Assembly (NCBI GenBank): GCA_041687295.1
Contig: JAWLCG010000247.1
Span: 1-7,737, forward strand
Length of the DNA: 7,737 nucleotides
Reading direction: 5' to 3'
Source: JAWLCG01 sp041687295
GTDB lineage: Bacteria; Planctomycetota; Phycisphaerae; SM23-33; FEN-1343
The notes beneath the pieces were generated by a model that was given only the letters and a program-made list of their open reading frames with translations, made no database searches and was not told where the DNA came from. A program made the position numbers and the translations under genes. Position 1 is the first letter of the stretch. Each line of letters opens with the position of its first letter. Below are positions 1 to 6,719 of the stretch, in pieces.

Positions 1-2485
1 GCTTGACGTAGGGGGTCTCGCCACAGCCGGCGCAGGCACCGGAGTACTCGAACAGCGGCTGGCAGAGCTGGCTGCCCTTGACGGTGGCCAGGTTGAGCTT
101 CGTGCGGTCCATCTCCGGCAGGCCCAGGAAGAACGCGTAGTTCTCCCGCTCCACGGCCCGCAGCGGGGCCTGGGGCTTCATGTTGATGGCCTTGTGGTTA
201 GGGTCGGCCTTGCTCTTGGCCGGGCACACCTGCACACAGCAGCCACAGCCCGTGCAGTCCTCCGGGGCGACCTGGACGGTGAACTTCTGGCCGGCGAACT
301 CCTTGCCCTTGGCGTCGGCGCTCTTGAAGCTCGCCGGGGCCTTGTCCAGGGCCTCGGGGGCGTAGGCCTTGATGCGGATGGTGGCGTGCGGGCAGGCGAC
401 CGAGCACTTGCCGCACTGGATGCAGATCTCCGGGTCCCACTCGGGGATCTCCAGGGCGATGTTGCGCTTCTCCCACTGAGTGGTCGCCGTCGGCCAGGTG
501 CCGTCGACGGGCATCTCCGAGACGGTCACCGTATCGCCCAGGCCGGCCATGATCTTGGCCGTGACGTTGCGGACGAACTCCGGGGCCCGGTCGCTGACGA
601 CCGGGGGCATCTCGATGCTGCTGGAGGCCTGGGCGGACACCTTCACCTCGTGGAGGTTGGCCAGGGCCTCATCGACGGCGGCGAAGTTCTGCTGGACGAT
701 CTGGTCGCCCTTGCTGCCGTAGCTCTTCTTGATGGCCTGCTTGATCTGGGCGATCGCCTCGTCGCGAGGCAGCACGCCGCTGATGGCGAAGAAGCAGGTC
801 TGCATGATCGTGTTGACGCGCCGGCCCATGCCGGTGTCCTCGGCGACCTTGTAGGCGTCGATCACGTAGAACTTGAGCTTCTTGTCGATGATCTGCTGCT
901 GGACCTTGCGGGGCAGCTTGTCCCAGGCCTCGTCGGCGCCGTAGGGGGTGTTTAGCAGGAAGGTCGCCCCCTCGCGGGCGTTGGCGAGCATGTCGAACTT
1001 CTCGAGGAAGATCGTCTGATGGCAGGCCACGAAGTCGGCGTGGGTGACCAGGTAGGTCGAGCGGATGGCCTGGGGGCCGAACCGCAGATGGCTGACGGTG
1101 ACGGCGCCGGCCTTCTTCGAGTCGTATACGAAGTAGCCCTGGGCGAAGTTGTCCGTCTCCTCGCCGATGATCTTGATCGAGTTCTTGTTCGCACCGACCG
1201 TGCCGTCCGAGCCCAGGCCGTAGAACATGCAACGGACCGTGCCCTTGGGCTCGGTGTTGAGCTCGGCGGGGTACTCGATGCTGGTGTGGGTCACGTCGTC
1301 GATGATGCCGACGGTGAAGTGGTTCTTCCGGGCGCCGGCGAGGTTATCAAAGACGCCCTTGACCATCGCGGGCGTGAACTCCTTGCTGCTCAGGCCATAG
1401 CGGCCGCCGAGCACGCGAACGCCGGTTCGGCCGGTCTCGGCCAGGGCGGTGATGATGTCCTGGTAGAGCGGCTCGCCGGCGGCACCGGGCTCCTTGGTGC
1501 GGTCCAGGGCAGCGATGCTCTTGACGCTGGCGGGCAGGGCATCGACGAAGTGCTGCACGCTGAACGGCCGGTACAGGCGAACCTTCAGCAGGCCGACCTT
1601 CTCGCCCTGGGCGACGAGGTACTCGACGGCCTCGTGGGCGGCCTCGGCGCCCGAACCCATCAGGACGATGACCCGCTCGGCGTCGGGGGCGCCGACGTAG
1701 TCGAACAGGTGGTACTGCCGGCCCACGATGGAGGCGAACTTATCCATCGCCTTCTGCACCATCTCGGGGCAGGCGTTATAGAACGGGTTGACGGTCTCGC
1801 GGCCCTGGAAGTAGACGTCGGGGTTCTGGGCCGTGCCGCGGATCACCGGGCGGTCGGGGCTCAGGGCGCGGCTGCGGTGGGCGATGACCAGCTCGTCGTC
1901 GATCATCTGGCGGATGTCATCCTCGGTGAGCTGCTCGACCTTGCTGACCTCGTGGCTGGTGCGGAAGCCATCGAAGAAGTGCAGGAAGGGCACGCGGCTC
2001 TCGAGGGTGGCGGCCTGGGCGATCAGGGCCAGGTCCATCACTTCCTGAATGCTGTTGCTGGCGAGCATGGCGAAGCCCGTCGAGCGGGTGGCCATCACGT
2101 CGCTATGGTCGCCGAAGATCGATAGCGCCTGGCAGGCCAGGCTGCGGGCGGTGACGTGGAAGACGGTGCTGGTGAGCTCCCCGGCGATCTTGAACATGTT
2201 GGGGATCATCAGCAGCAGGCCCTGGCTGGCCGTGAAGGTCGTCGTCAGGCTGCCGGTCTGCAGGGCGCCGTGGACGGCGCCGCTGGCGCCGCCCTCGCTC
2301 TGCAGTTCCACGACCAGCGGCGTGGTGCCCCAGATATTCCTGAGGTCCTCCGCCGACCATGCATCGGCCAGCTCGCCCATGGGGCTCGAGGGCGTGATCG
2401 GGTAGATCGCGCAAACCTCGTTGGTTTTGTGGGCTACGTAGGCGGCTGCCTCGTTGCCGTCGATCGTGACCATCTTGCGTGCCAT
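1..2485 (-). CDS. nifJ: Pyruvate:ferredoxin (flavodoxin) oxidoreductase, N-terminal 828 codons, cut by window edge
   Basis: Cytoplasmic enzyme that oxidatively decarboxylates pyruvate with CoA to acetyl-CoA and CO2, reducing ferredoxin or flavodoxin, using thiamine diphosphate and three [4Fe-4S] clusters. Reading leftward from the ATG at 2483-2485 the frame is open to the window edge. The start reads MARKMVTIDGNEAAAYVAHK, followed by YPITPSSPMGE. Thr31, Glu64 and Arg114 fall at the positions of the key thiamine/pyruvate residues of the Desulfovibrio africanus enzyme. Domain V carries two ferredoxin-type clusters: CIQCGKCSVACP (Cys688, 691, 694, 698) and CTGCGCCVQVCP (Cys744, 747, 750, 754). 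The last visible residues, SGACAGCGETPYVK (Cys818, Cys821), open the domain VI thiamine/proximal-cluster region. Family members have about 1170-1230 residues, so roughly 350-400 are missing to the left. The start is backed by GGAGA six bases upstream. Divergent from the other genes. The symbol nifJ is conventional and does not imply nitrogen fixation. Confidence 0.97.
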   Translation of the reverse strand, partial: MARKMVTIDGNEAAAYVAHKTNEVCAIYPITPSSPMGELADAWSAEDLRNIWGTTPLVVELQSEGGASGAVHGALQTGSLTTTFTASQGLLLMIPNMFKIAGELTSTVFHVTARSLACQALSIFGDHSDVMATRSTGFAMLASNSIQEVMDLALIAQAATLESRVPFLHFFDGFRTSHEVSKVEQLTEDDIRQMIDDELVIAHRSRALSPDRPVIRGTAQNPDVYFQGRETVNPFYNACPEMVQKAMDKFASIVGRQYHLFDYVGAPDAERVIVLMGSGAEAAHEAVEYLVAQGEKVGLLKVRLYRPFSVQHFVDALPASVKSIAALDRTKEPGAAGEPLYQDIITALAETGRTGVRVLGGRYGLSSKEFTPAMVKGVFDNLAGARKNHFTVGIIDDVTHTSIEYPAELNTEPKGTVRCMFYGLGSDGTVGANKNSIKIIGEETDNFAQGYFVYDSKKAGAVTVSHLRFGPQAIRSTYLVTHADFVACHQTIFLEKFDMLANAREGATFLLNTPYGADEAWDKLPRKVQQQIIDKKLKFYVIDAYKVAEDTGMGRRVNTIMQTCFFAISGVLPRDEAIAQIKQAIKKSYGSKGDQIVQQNFAAVDEALANLHEVKVSAQASSSIEMPPVVSDRAPEFVRNVTAKIMAGLGDTVTVSEMPVDGTWPTATTQWEKRNIALEIPEWDPEICIQCGKCSVACPHATIRIKAYAPEALDKAPASFKSADAKGKEFAGQKFTVQVAPEDCTGCGCCVQVCPAKSKADPNHKAINMKPQAPLRAVERENYAFFLGLPEMDRTKLNLATVKGSQLCQPLFEYSGACAGCGETPYVK

Positions 2486-2491
2486 CGACTG

Positions 2492-2496
2492 TCTCC
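2492..2496 (-). promoter_or_regulatory. Ribosome binding site of the oxidoreductase gene
   Basis: On the minus strand this reads GGAGA, followed by a six-base spacer (CAGTCG) and the ATG at 2485. It fits a Shine-Dalgarno site and fixes the start of the oxidoreductase. A perfect 11-base palindrome (CGGGAATCCCG, 2501-2511) lies just upstream and could form a small stem next to it. Confidence 0.8.
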
Positions 2497-2664
2497 GTTA
2501 CGGGAATCCCGCGGTGCCGAGCGGGTCCCTGCGTCTATGAGAAACTTGCTCGTCCCCTGCTCAGGGTACAGCCGAGAATCAGGGGGTACCAGTGTCCGTA
2601 GCAAACCAGAGCGTGGGCGGGCGGAGACGTCCCCGCAGGGCGCCGTCCGCAAATAAAGAGGTTC

Positions 2665-2693
2665 ATTATGGGCAGCGCAATGCCAGACTGCAA
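2665..2693 (-). promoter_or_regulatory. Sigma70-like promoter for the oxidoreductase
   Basis: On the minus strand the sequence is TTGCAG (-35, 2688-2693), a 17-base spacer, then CATAAT (-10, 2665-2670). Four of six -35 positions and five of six -10 positions match TTGACA/TATAAT, and the spacing is ideal. Transcription would begin near 2658, leaving about 170 bases of leader before the ATG at 2485. This is a consensus match only; other sigma factors may be used in this lineage. Confidence 0.6.
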
Positions 2694-2774
2694 GGCTTTT
2701 CCCAAGTCCGCCGGGCGCCGACGGCGGGCCCGAAAGCCCCGGTCGGGGGCAAGGCCAGAGAAGGCCGAAATACG

Positions 2775-2805
2775 CTGGCAGTGGCCCTGGCCGGGCTGTC
2801 ATAAT
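2775..2805 (+). promoter_or_regulatory. Possible promoter for the deacylase giving a leaderless mRNA
   Basis: CATAAT at 2800-2805 repeats the -10 hexamer of the divergent promoter, including the following G. Its best -35 partner is CTGGCA (2775-2780, four of six matches) at a long 19-base spacing. A -10 box here puts transcription start at about 2811-2813, on the ATG at 2812 itself. No Shine-Dalgarno sequence lies in front of that ATG, which agrees with a leaderless transcript. The -35 is weak, so confidence is limited. Confidence 0.4.
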
Positions 2806-2811
2806 GCTCCC

Positions 2812-4449
2812 ATGTCGTACGAAGCCTGTGACATCCTGGTTCGCGGGGGCACGGTGGTCGACGGCACCGGCGCGCCCGGCCGACGCGCCGACCTGGCCAT
2901 CCGAGCCGGGCGGGTGTACGAGCTGGGCGTCGGGGCGCACGCCTCGGCCCCGGTGACACTGGAGGCTCAGGACGCCCTGGTGGCGCCGGGCTTCATCGAC
3001 ATCCATGGCCACAGCGATTTCGCCACGCTGATCACCCCCGACGCCGCCAGCCGGGTCGCCGCCGGCGTCACCACCGAGGTGATGGGCCAGTGCGGCTACG
3101 GGGCTTTTCCGCTGGCCGGCGAGGTCCTCCGCCGCCGACAGGCCGAGTACGCCGCCGCGGGCCTGGTGCTGGACTGGAGCGACCTGGCGGGCTACCTCCG
3201 CCGGGCCGGCGCCATTGGCTGCGCGATCAACCGCGTGCCCTTCGTCGGCTACGGCAACGTGCGGGGCTGCGTGGTGGGCTACGGCGACGACCGGCCCAGC
3301 CCCGCCCAGTTGGCCGCGATGGCCCAACTCGTCGAGGCTGCCCTGGCCGGGGGCTGCTGGGGGCTCAGCACCGGGCTGATCTACCCGCCGGGCATGTGGG
3401 CCGACACCGACGAGCTGGCCACGATGGCGGCCGTGCTGGGCCGCTACGACGCCCTCTACGCCAGCCACGTCCGCAGCGAGGGCGAGAGGCTGCTCGAGAG
3501 CGTCGACGAGTTCCTGGCCATCATCACCCGGGGCTGCTGCCGGGGCCAGTTCAGCCACGTCAAGACGGCTGAGCCGAGCAACTGGCCCAAGATCGGGCCG
3601 TTGCGCGACCGCTTCGAGGCCGCCCGCCGCCAGGGCCTGAGGGTCTGGGCCGACCGCTACCCCTACACCGCCAGCGCGACCGACCTGGAGTCGATCGTCC
3701 TGCCGAACTGGGCCCGCCAGGGCAGCGGCCCCGACGTCCGCGCCCGGCTGACCAACCCGGCCCAGCGTGCCCGACTGCTGACGGAGATCCGCCAGAGCAA
3801 GGGCGGCTACTTCAGCGAATGGCTCACCAAGGTCGTGGTCACCAGCGTGGGCGACCAGCGTCTCGCCGGCTGTGTGGGCCGACCCCTGGCCGACCTGCCC
3901 GCCCTGCTGGGCCCGCGCGACCCGCTGGCCGCGACGTTCAAGCTGCTGGTCGACGACGCCGGCCTGAGCCAGGCCGTCCACCACTCCATGAGCCCCGAGA
4001 ACCTCCGCGAGATCTACCGCTGGCCCTTCGTGGCCGTCGGGTCCGACAGCTCCGCCCGCGACGCCTTCGGCCCCGACGTGCCCGATCGGCCTCACCCGCG
4101 CGCCTACGGCACGCCGGCGCGGTTCGTCGAGCTCGTCGTCCGCCAGTGGGGCCTGATGGACTGGCCCCAGGCGATCCGTCGCATGACCGGCCTGCCCGCC
4201 GAGATCCTCGGCCTGAGCGACCGCGGCACGATCCGCGACGGCGCCGCCGCCGACCTGGTGATCCTCGAACCCGATCGCTTCGCCGACCAGGCCAGCTACG
4301 AGTCGCCCTGCTGCGCCCCCACCGGCGTACGCACCACGCTGGTCAACGGCCAGGTCGTCTGGCACCACGGCCACCACAGCCGCCGCCGGCCTGGCCGAAT
4401 CCTCCTGAGGCCCCGCGGCGGGGAAGAAACGGCGAGGATGGGCCACTGA
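2812..4449 (+). CDS. N-acyl-D-amino-acid deacylase (D-aminoacylase family, amidohydrolase superfamily)
   Basis: Predicted zinc-dependent hydrolase that removes the acyl group from N-acyl-D-amino acids, 545 residues, cytoplasmic (no signal peptide seen). The N-terminus DILVRGGTVVDGTGAPGRRA and the C-terminus DGAAADLVILEPDRF...VNGQVVWHHG form the split beta-sandwich typical of the superfamily around a TIM-barrel core. Metal and active-site residues are visible: GFIDIHGHSD (His65, His67), Cys94 in MGQCGYG (the metal-bridging Cys of D-aminoacylases), His219 in YASHVRSEG, His249 in FSHVKTAEPSNW, and Asp412 in VGSDSSARD. Length is slightly above the usual 480-530. I chose the ATG at 2812 because family homology begins three residues later; the upstream ATG at 2668 adds 48 unlikely residues. 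Substrate (D-Glu, D-Asp or broad D-amino acids) cannot be told. Related dihydroorotase or hydantoinase-like members are less likely given the Cys94 motif. Confidence 0.9.
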   Translation: MSYEACDILVRGGTVVDGTGAPGRRADLAIRAGRVYELGVGAHASAPVTLEAQDALVAPGFIDIHGHSDFATLITPDAASRVAAGVTTEVMGQCGYGAFPLAGEVLRRRQAEYAAAGLVLDWSDLAGYLRRAGAIGCAINRVPFVGYGNVRGCVVGYGDDRPSPAQLAAMAQLVEAALAGGCWGLSTGLIYPPGMWADTDELATMAAVLGRYDALYASHVRSEGERLLESVDEFLAIITRGCCRGQFSHVKTAEPSNWPKIGPLRDRFEAARRQGLRVWADRYPYTASATDLESIVLPNWARQGSGPDVRARLTNPAQRARLLTEIRQSKGGYFSEWLTKVVVTSVGDQRLAGCVGRPLADLPALLGPRDPLAATFKLLVDDAGLSQAVHHSMSPENLREIYRWPFVAVGSDSSARDAFGPDVPDRPHPRAYGTPARFVELVVRQWGLMDWPQAIRRMTGLPAEILGLSDRGTIRDGAAADLVILEPDRFADQASYESPCCAPTGVRTTLVNGQVVWHHGHHSRRRPGRILLRPRGGEETARMGH

Positions 4450-4519
4450 GGCACAGAGGACCCAGAGGTGAAGATACGCAGAGGGTTCAGAGGTTCGGAG
4501 AGGCGAAGCGTCCCGGTGC

Positions 4520-4544
4520 CGTGGCTGCGGTGTTTGCAGCCACG
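4520..4544. repeat. Hairpin, 9-bp perfect stem
   Basis: CGTGGCTGC (4520-4528) pairs perfectly with GCAGCCACG (4536-4544) around a seven-base loop (GGTGTTT). It lies 70 bases after the deacylase stop and could slow or end transcription or protect the mRNA 3' end. Only CCTTT follows it, so it is not a classical terminator. Confidence 0.65.
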
Positions 4545-4560
4545 CCTTTGGGGCGCCGAA

Positions 4561-4625
4561 GACGGGGGGTGCCCTCCAAACGCGGTGAGCCCATGGAGCG
4601 TTGCCCCCCCAACGGGTGCCCCGTC
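4561..4625. repeat. Imperfect inverted repeat with nested stem
   Basis: GACGGGG (4561-4567) is the exact reverse complement of CCCCGTC (4619-4625). Nested inside, AACGC (4579-4583) pairs with GCGTT (4598-4602). GGGTGCCC-like words also occur in direct orientation near both ends. It may be a structured RNA or the relic of a small repeat element; no function can be assigned. Confidence 0.4.
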
Positions 4626-4631
4626 CGAGAA

Positions 4632-4655
4632 GCCCACGCAAGGCATTGCGTGGGC
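4632..4655. repeat. Hairpin, 10-bp perfect stem
   Basis: GCCCACGCAA (4632-4641) and TTGCGTGGGC (4646-4655) are exact reverse complements around a GGCA loop. This is the strongest short hairpin in the gap. No T-run follows; it could be a repeat-family member, a transcript-end stabiliser or a protein-binding palindrome. Confidence 0.65.
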
Positions 4656-4702
4656 GTGGAAAGACAGCGCCAAGGTACCCAGAGGCAACGGAATGTCCGA
4701 CC

Positions 4703-4726
4703 CAGTGACGCAGTGACGCAGTGACG
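4703..4726 (+). repeat. Tandem repeat, 3 perfect copies of an 8-bp unit
   Basis: CAGTGACG is repeated head to tail at 4703, 4711 and 4719 with no mismatch. It abuts a second 8-bp array starting at 4727. Non-coding. Confidence 0.9.
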
Positions 4727-4766
4727 AATTAACCAATCAACCAATCAACCAATTAACCAATTAACC
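4727..4766 (+). repeat. Tandem repeat, 5 copies of AATYAACC
   Basis: Five consecutive 8-bp units: AATTAACC, AATCAACC, AATCAACC, AATTAACC, AATTAACC. The array is strikingly AT-rich for this DNA and ends ten bases before the start codon at 4777, so it forms the putative promoter or leader of the downstream operon. Its copy number could change by slippage. Confidence 0.92.
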
Positions 4767-4776
4767 GAATACCCCT

Positions 4777-5496
4777 ATGCCCCCCATGCCCCGTCCCCGC
4801 ATCGCCATCCCGACCAGTTACCAGCAGTCGCAGGGGGCTGCCCTGGGCGAGGCGACGCTGCGCGAGGCCTATTACGGGCTCATCTGGCGGGCCGGCGGAA
4901 TGCCCGTGCTGGTGCCGCCCGGCGAGGCCGGCCTGGTCGAGGCCCTGGCGGCCCAGTTCGCCCCGGCCGGCGTGCTGCTGGTGGGCGGGTACGACATCGA
5001 CGCGGATTCCTACGGCCAGGCCAACCACCCCCGGGCGGTCCTGATGCACCCGCGGCGGCAGGCGAACGAGCTGGCCTGGTTCGCCTGGGCCGAGCGGGCC
5101 GGCGTGCCGGTGCTGGGCATCTGCCTGGGCTGCCAGGTGATCAACGTCGCCCGCGGCGGCACGCTGGTCCAGCACCTGCCCGACCTGACCGACACCGACC
5201 ACGGCGGCGACGGGCGGACGGCCTACCACGACGTGACCGTCGAGGGACCGACGCTGCGGGCTATTGCGGGCGAGCGGGTGCAGGCCATCGCGGGCCGGCA
5301 CCACCAGGCGGTCGATCGGCTGGGGCGGCAGCTGCGCGTGGCGGCCCGGGCGGCCGACGGCACGGTCGAAGCCGTCGAGGACGTGGCCGGGCGGTTCGTG
5401 CTCGGCGTGCAGTGGCACATGGAGGACACACCGGACCACCCGGCCACGCGGGCGTTGACCGGGGCATTCGTGGAGGCCTGCCGTGGCCAGGGATGA
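4777..5496 (+). CDS. Gamma-glutamyl hydrolase, class I glutamine amidotransferase-like (peptidase C26, PuuD-like)
   Basis: Predicted cytoplasmic hydrolase of gamma-glutamyl amide bonds, 239 residues, a usual length for the gamma-glutamyl-GABA hydrolase family. Visible motifs in order: RIAIPTSY at the N-terminus, LLVGGYDIDADSYG (residues 67-79, the oxyanion-side GG-D motif), the nucleophile elbow PVLGICLGCQVINVARGG with Cys116, then HHQAVDRLG, and GVQWHMED with His214 and Glu216 completing the Cys-His-Glu triad. Two positions differ from the common family pattern: Leu replaces Arg after the nucleophile (GICRG is usual) and Met replaces Pro in QWHPE. The ATG at 4777 has no Shine-Dalgarno site; the ATG at 4786 is an equal alternative. 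The last 14 bases overlap anmK, so the two are translationally coupled. The context points to cleavage of a gamma-D-glutamyl bond in muropeptide stem peptides rather than putrescine breakdown; that is inference. Confidence 0.85.
   Translation: MPPMPRPRIAIPTSYQQSQGAALGEATLREAYYGLIWRAGGMPVLVPPGEAGLVEALAAQFAPAGVLLVGGYDIDADSYGQANHPRAVLMHPRRQANELAWFAWAERAGVPVLGICLGCQVINVARGGTLVQHLPDLTDTDHGGDGRTAYHDVTVEGPTLRAIAGERVQAIAGRHHQAVDRLGRQLRVAARAADGTVEAVEDVAGRFVLGVQWHMEDTPDHPATRALTGAFVEACRGQG
5472..5476 (+). promoter_or_regulatory. Ribosome binding site of anmK
   Basis: GGAGG lies inside the end of the preceding gene, six bases before the GTG at 5483. It decides for that GTG over later in-frame candidates (GTG 5507, ATG 5516), which would cut into the conserved GLMSGTSADGID motif region. 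Confidence 0.85.
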
Positions 5497-6643
5497 ACGC
5501 TACTTCGTGGGGCTCATGAGCGGCACCAGCGCCGACGGCATCGACGCGGTGCTGACCGCCATCGCCGGGTCGGGCCTGGAGATGCGGGCCCGGCAGGTGC
5601 GTCACGAGTACGTGGCCTACGACCCGCCGCTGCGTGATCGGGTGCTGGCGGCGGCCGGCGGGCATCCGCTCGAGGCCATCGCCCTGGCGAGGCTGGACCG
5701 GGACGTGGGCCAGGCCTTCGCCGCCGCCGCCGAGACGCTGCTCAAGGCCGCCCGGGTCCCCCGGCGGCGTGTGGCGGCCATCGGCTCGCACGGGCAGACG
5801 ATCGCCCACGACCCGCCGGGCGTGGCCGGGGCCATCGGCGCGACGCTGCAGATCGGCCAGGCCGCCCACATCGCCCAGCGCACCGGCCTGGCCGTGGTGG
5901 CGGACTTTCGCCAGGGCGACATCGCCGCCGGCGGCCAGGGCGCCCCGCTGGTGGCCTGGCCCGACTACGTCCTGCTGCACGACGCCCGCAAGGCCCGGGT
6001 GCTGGTCAATATCGGCGGCATCGCCAACATCACCTTCCTGCCGGCCGGCGGGCTGCCCGGCGACACCGTCGCCTTCGACACCGGCCCGGGCAACATGGTC
6101 ATCGACGCGATGATGCGGAGCCTCTTCGACCAGTCCTACGACGTCGACGGCTCGACGGCCGCCAAGGCTGCGCCCAGCGAGCCGCTGCTCAACGAGCTGC
6201 TGGCCGAGGGCTACTTCCACCTCCACCCGCCCAAGACCACCGGACGCGAGCAGTGGGGCGCCGTCTACGTCGAACGGCTTATGCTGATGGGCAAGAAGCA
6301 CCGCCTCGGCCCCGCCGACCTGGTCGCCACCGCCAGCGAGCTGACCGTCCGCAGCATCGCCGGGGCCATCGCCCGCCTGACGCAGAACCCCCACGAGGTG
6401 ATCCTCTGCGGCGGCGGGGCGCGGAACATCTACCTGGCGATGCGCCTGCGGCAACTGCTCACGCCGGCCAGCACCATCAGCATTGAGCGGTTCGACCTCG
6501 ACGCCACGGCCAAGGAGGCCCTGAGCTTCGCCATGCTGGCCGCCGCCCGGATCGACGGCGTGCCCGCCAACATCCCCCAGGCCACCGGCGCCAGCGGCCC
6601 GGCCCTGCTGGGCAGCGTCACCGAACCTTACCGCCATGAGTGA
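5483..6643 (+). CDS. anmK: Anhydro-N-acetylmuramic acid kinase
   Basis: Converts 1,6-anhydro-N-acetylmuramic acid plus ATP and water to MurNAc-6-phosphate, the entry step of amino-sugar recycling from peptidoglycan, in the cytoplasm. It has 386 residues (E. coli 369). The ATP-binding motif GLMSGTSADGID lies at 10-21, then GSHGQTIAHD (101-110), QIG (123-125), DFRQGDIAAGGQGAPL (141-156) with Asp146 aligned to the catalytic Asp of the E. coli enzyme, NIGGIANIT (176-184), FDTGPGNMVID (198-208), an ILCGGGARN stretch (307-315) and KEALSFAMLA (344-353). All family signatures are intact. The GTG start is fixed by GGAGG six bases upstream and overlaps the preceding gene by 14 bases. The stop lies within a murQ-frame ATGAGTGA. 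Its product is the substrate of MurQ, encoded next. Confidence 0.96.
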   Translation: MARDERYFVGLMSGTSADGIDAVLTAIAGSGLEMRARQVRHEYVAYDPPLRDRVLAAAGGHPLEAIALARLDRDVGQAFAAAAETLLKAARVPRRRVAAIGSHGQTIAHDPPGVAGAIGATLQIGQAAHIAQRTGLAVVADFRQGDIAAGGQGAPLVAWPDYVLLHDARKARVLVNIGGIANITFLPAGGLPGDTVAFDTGPGNMVIDAMMRSLFDQSYDVDGSTAAKAAPSEPLLNELLAEGYFHLHPPKTTGREQWGAVYVERLMLMGKKHRLGPADLVATASELTVRSIAGAIARLTQNPHEVILCGGGARNIYLAMRLRQLLTPASTISIERFDLDATAKEALSFAMLAAARIDGVPANIPQATGASGPALLGSVTEPYRHE

Positions 6644-6717
6644 CGCCACGCCCGACCGAGGGCAGCCCCGTAGGCCGGGTCGAGCGCAGCGAGGCCCGGC
6701 AGGCGCAACGAGTGACG
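6638..6717 (+). repeat. 8-bp direct repeats flanking a 64-base REP-bearing insert
   Basis: GAGTGACG occurs at 6638-6645 and again at 6710-6717, exactly 72 bases (24 codons) apart. Between them lie 64 bases containing a REP-like hairpin. The arrangement resembles a target-site duplication or a slippage insertion at the anmK/murQ junction. Because the added length is a multiple of three, the ATG at 6636, which overlaps the anmK stop, stays in frame with murQ. Confidence 0.6.
6670..6700 (+). repeat. REP-like element: GTAG head plus hairpin
   Basis: The head GTAG (6670-6673) is followed by GCCGGGTC (6674-6681), an 11-base loop GAGCGCAGCGA (6682-6692), and GGCCCGGC (6693-6700). The stem is eight pairs with one G-U wobble. 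A GTAG tetranucleotide at the foot of a GC-rich hairpin is the hallmark of REP sequences mobilised by REP-associated tyrosine transposases (TnpA-REP/RAYT). No such transposase is present in the window. Related copies lie at 7624-7709. Confidence 0.65.
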
Positions 6718-6719
6718 TT

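Larger units (their letters stand above)
2486..2811. other. Divergent intergenic region, 326 bases
   Basis: No gene is supported here. The region separates two divergent genes and holds a promoter for each (2665-2693 minus, 2775-2805 plus). The leftward promoter predicts an untranslated leader of about 170 bases before the oxidoreductase. That leader contains short self-complementary stretches (2501-2511; CCCT/AGGG at 2555-2566), but no riboswitch or T-box class that I recognise. Between the two promoters are GC-rich hairpins: CCGCCG/CGGCGG at 2708-2727, and GCCCC/GGGGC with a five-base loop at 2736-2750. These could be operator or structural elements; nothing identifies a regulator. An in-frame ATG at 2668 would extend the deacylase by 48 codons, but it lies inside the opposite-strand promoter and encodes an Arg/Pro-rich extension unlike the family. 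Confidence 0.6.
4450..4776. other. Gene-free, repeat-rich intergenic region, 327 bases
   Basis: No reading frame here resembles a protein. From left to right it holds four copies of CAGAGG (starting 4454, 4463, 4479 and 4488), a strong hairpin (4520-4544), a long inverted repeat (4561-4625), a second strong hairpin (4632-4655), three copies of CAGTGACG (4703-4726) and five copies of AATYAACC (4727-4766). Neither hairpin is followed by a T-tract, so I do not call an intrinsic terminator. I see no clear sigma70 promoter for the downstream operon. Its gap size and structures suggest that the deacylase and the downstream operon are separate transcription units. Confidence 0.6.

Noticed and set aside
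1019..2125. 368-codon plus-strand open frame across the oxidoreductase
   Set aside because: Antisense shadow of an enzyme whose motifs and residue numbering match the known family.
2776..2792. Sigma54-like TGGC...GGC pattern upstream of the deacylase
   Set aside because: The GG and GC doublets are not at the required spacing, and such words are common by chance in GC-rich DNA.
2668..2811. 48-codon N-terminal extension of the deacylase from the ATG at 2668
   Set aside because: It overlaps the -10 of the divergent promoter, encodes an Arg/Pro-rich stretch, and family homology starts only after 2812.
2434..4641. 735-codon open frame on the minus strand across the deacylase
   Set aside because: Antisense shadow of a GC-rich gene; composition is Gly/Ala/Arg/Pro-rich low-complexity, with no family motif, while the plus frame carries a full amidohydrolase.
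4520..4655. Intrinsic terminators after the deacylase
   Set aside because: The stems are strong, but no run of T follows either of them.
4468..4716. Small open frames in the 4450-4776 gap
   Set aside because: They run through hairpins and tandem repeats, lack ribosome binding sites, and show no protein-like composition.
4703..4766. CRISPR-like array
   Set aside because: Units are 8 bp, directly contiguous with no spacers; this is simple tandem repetition.
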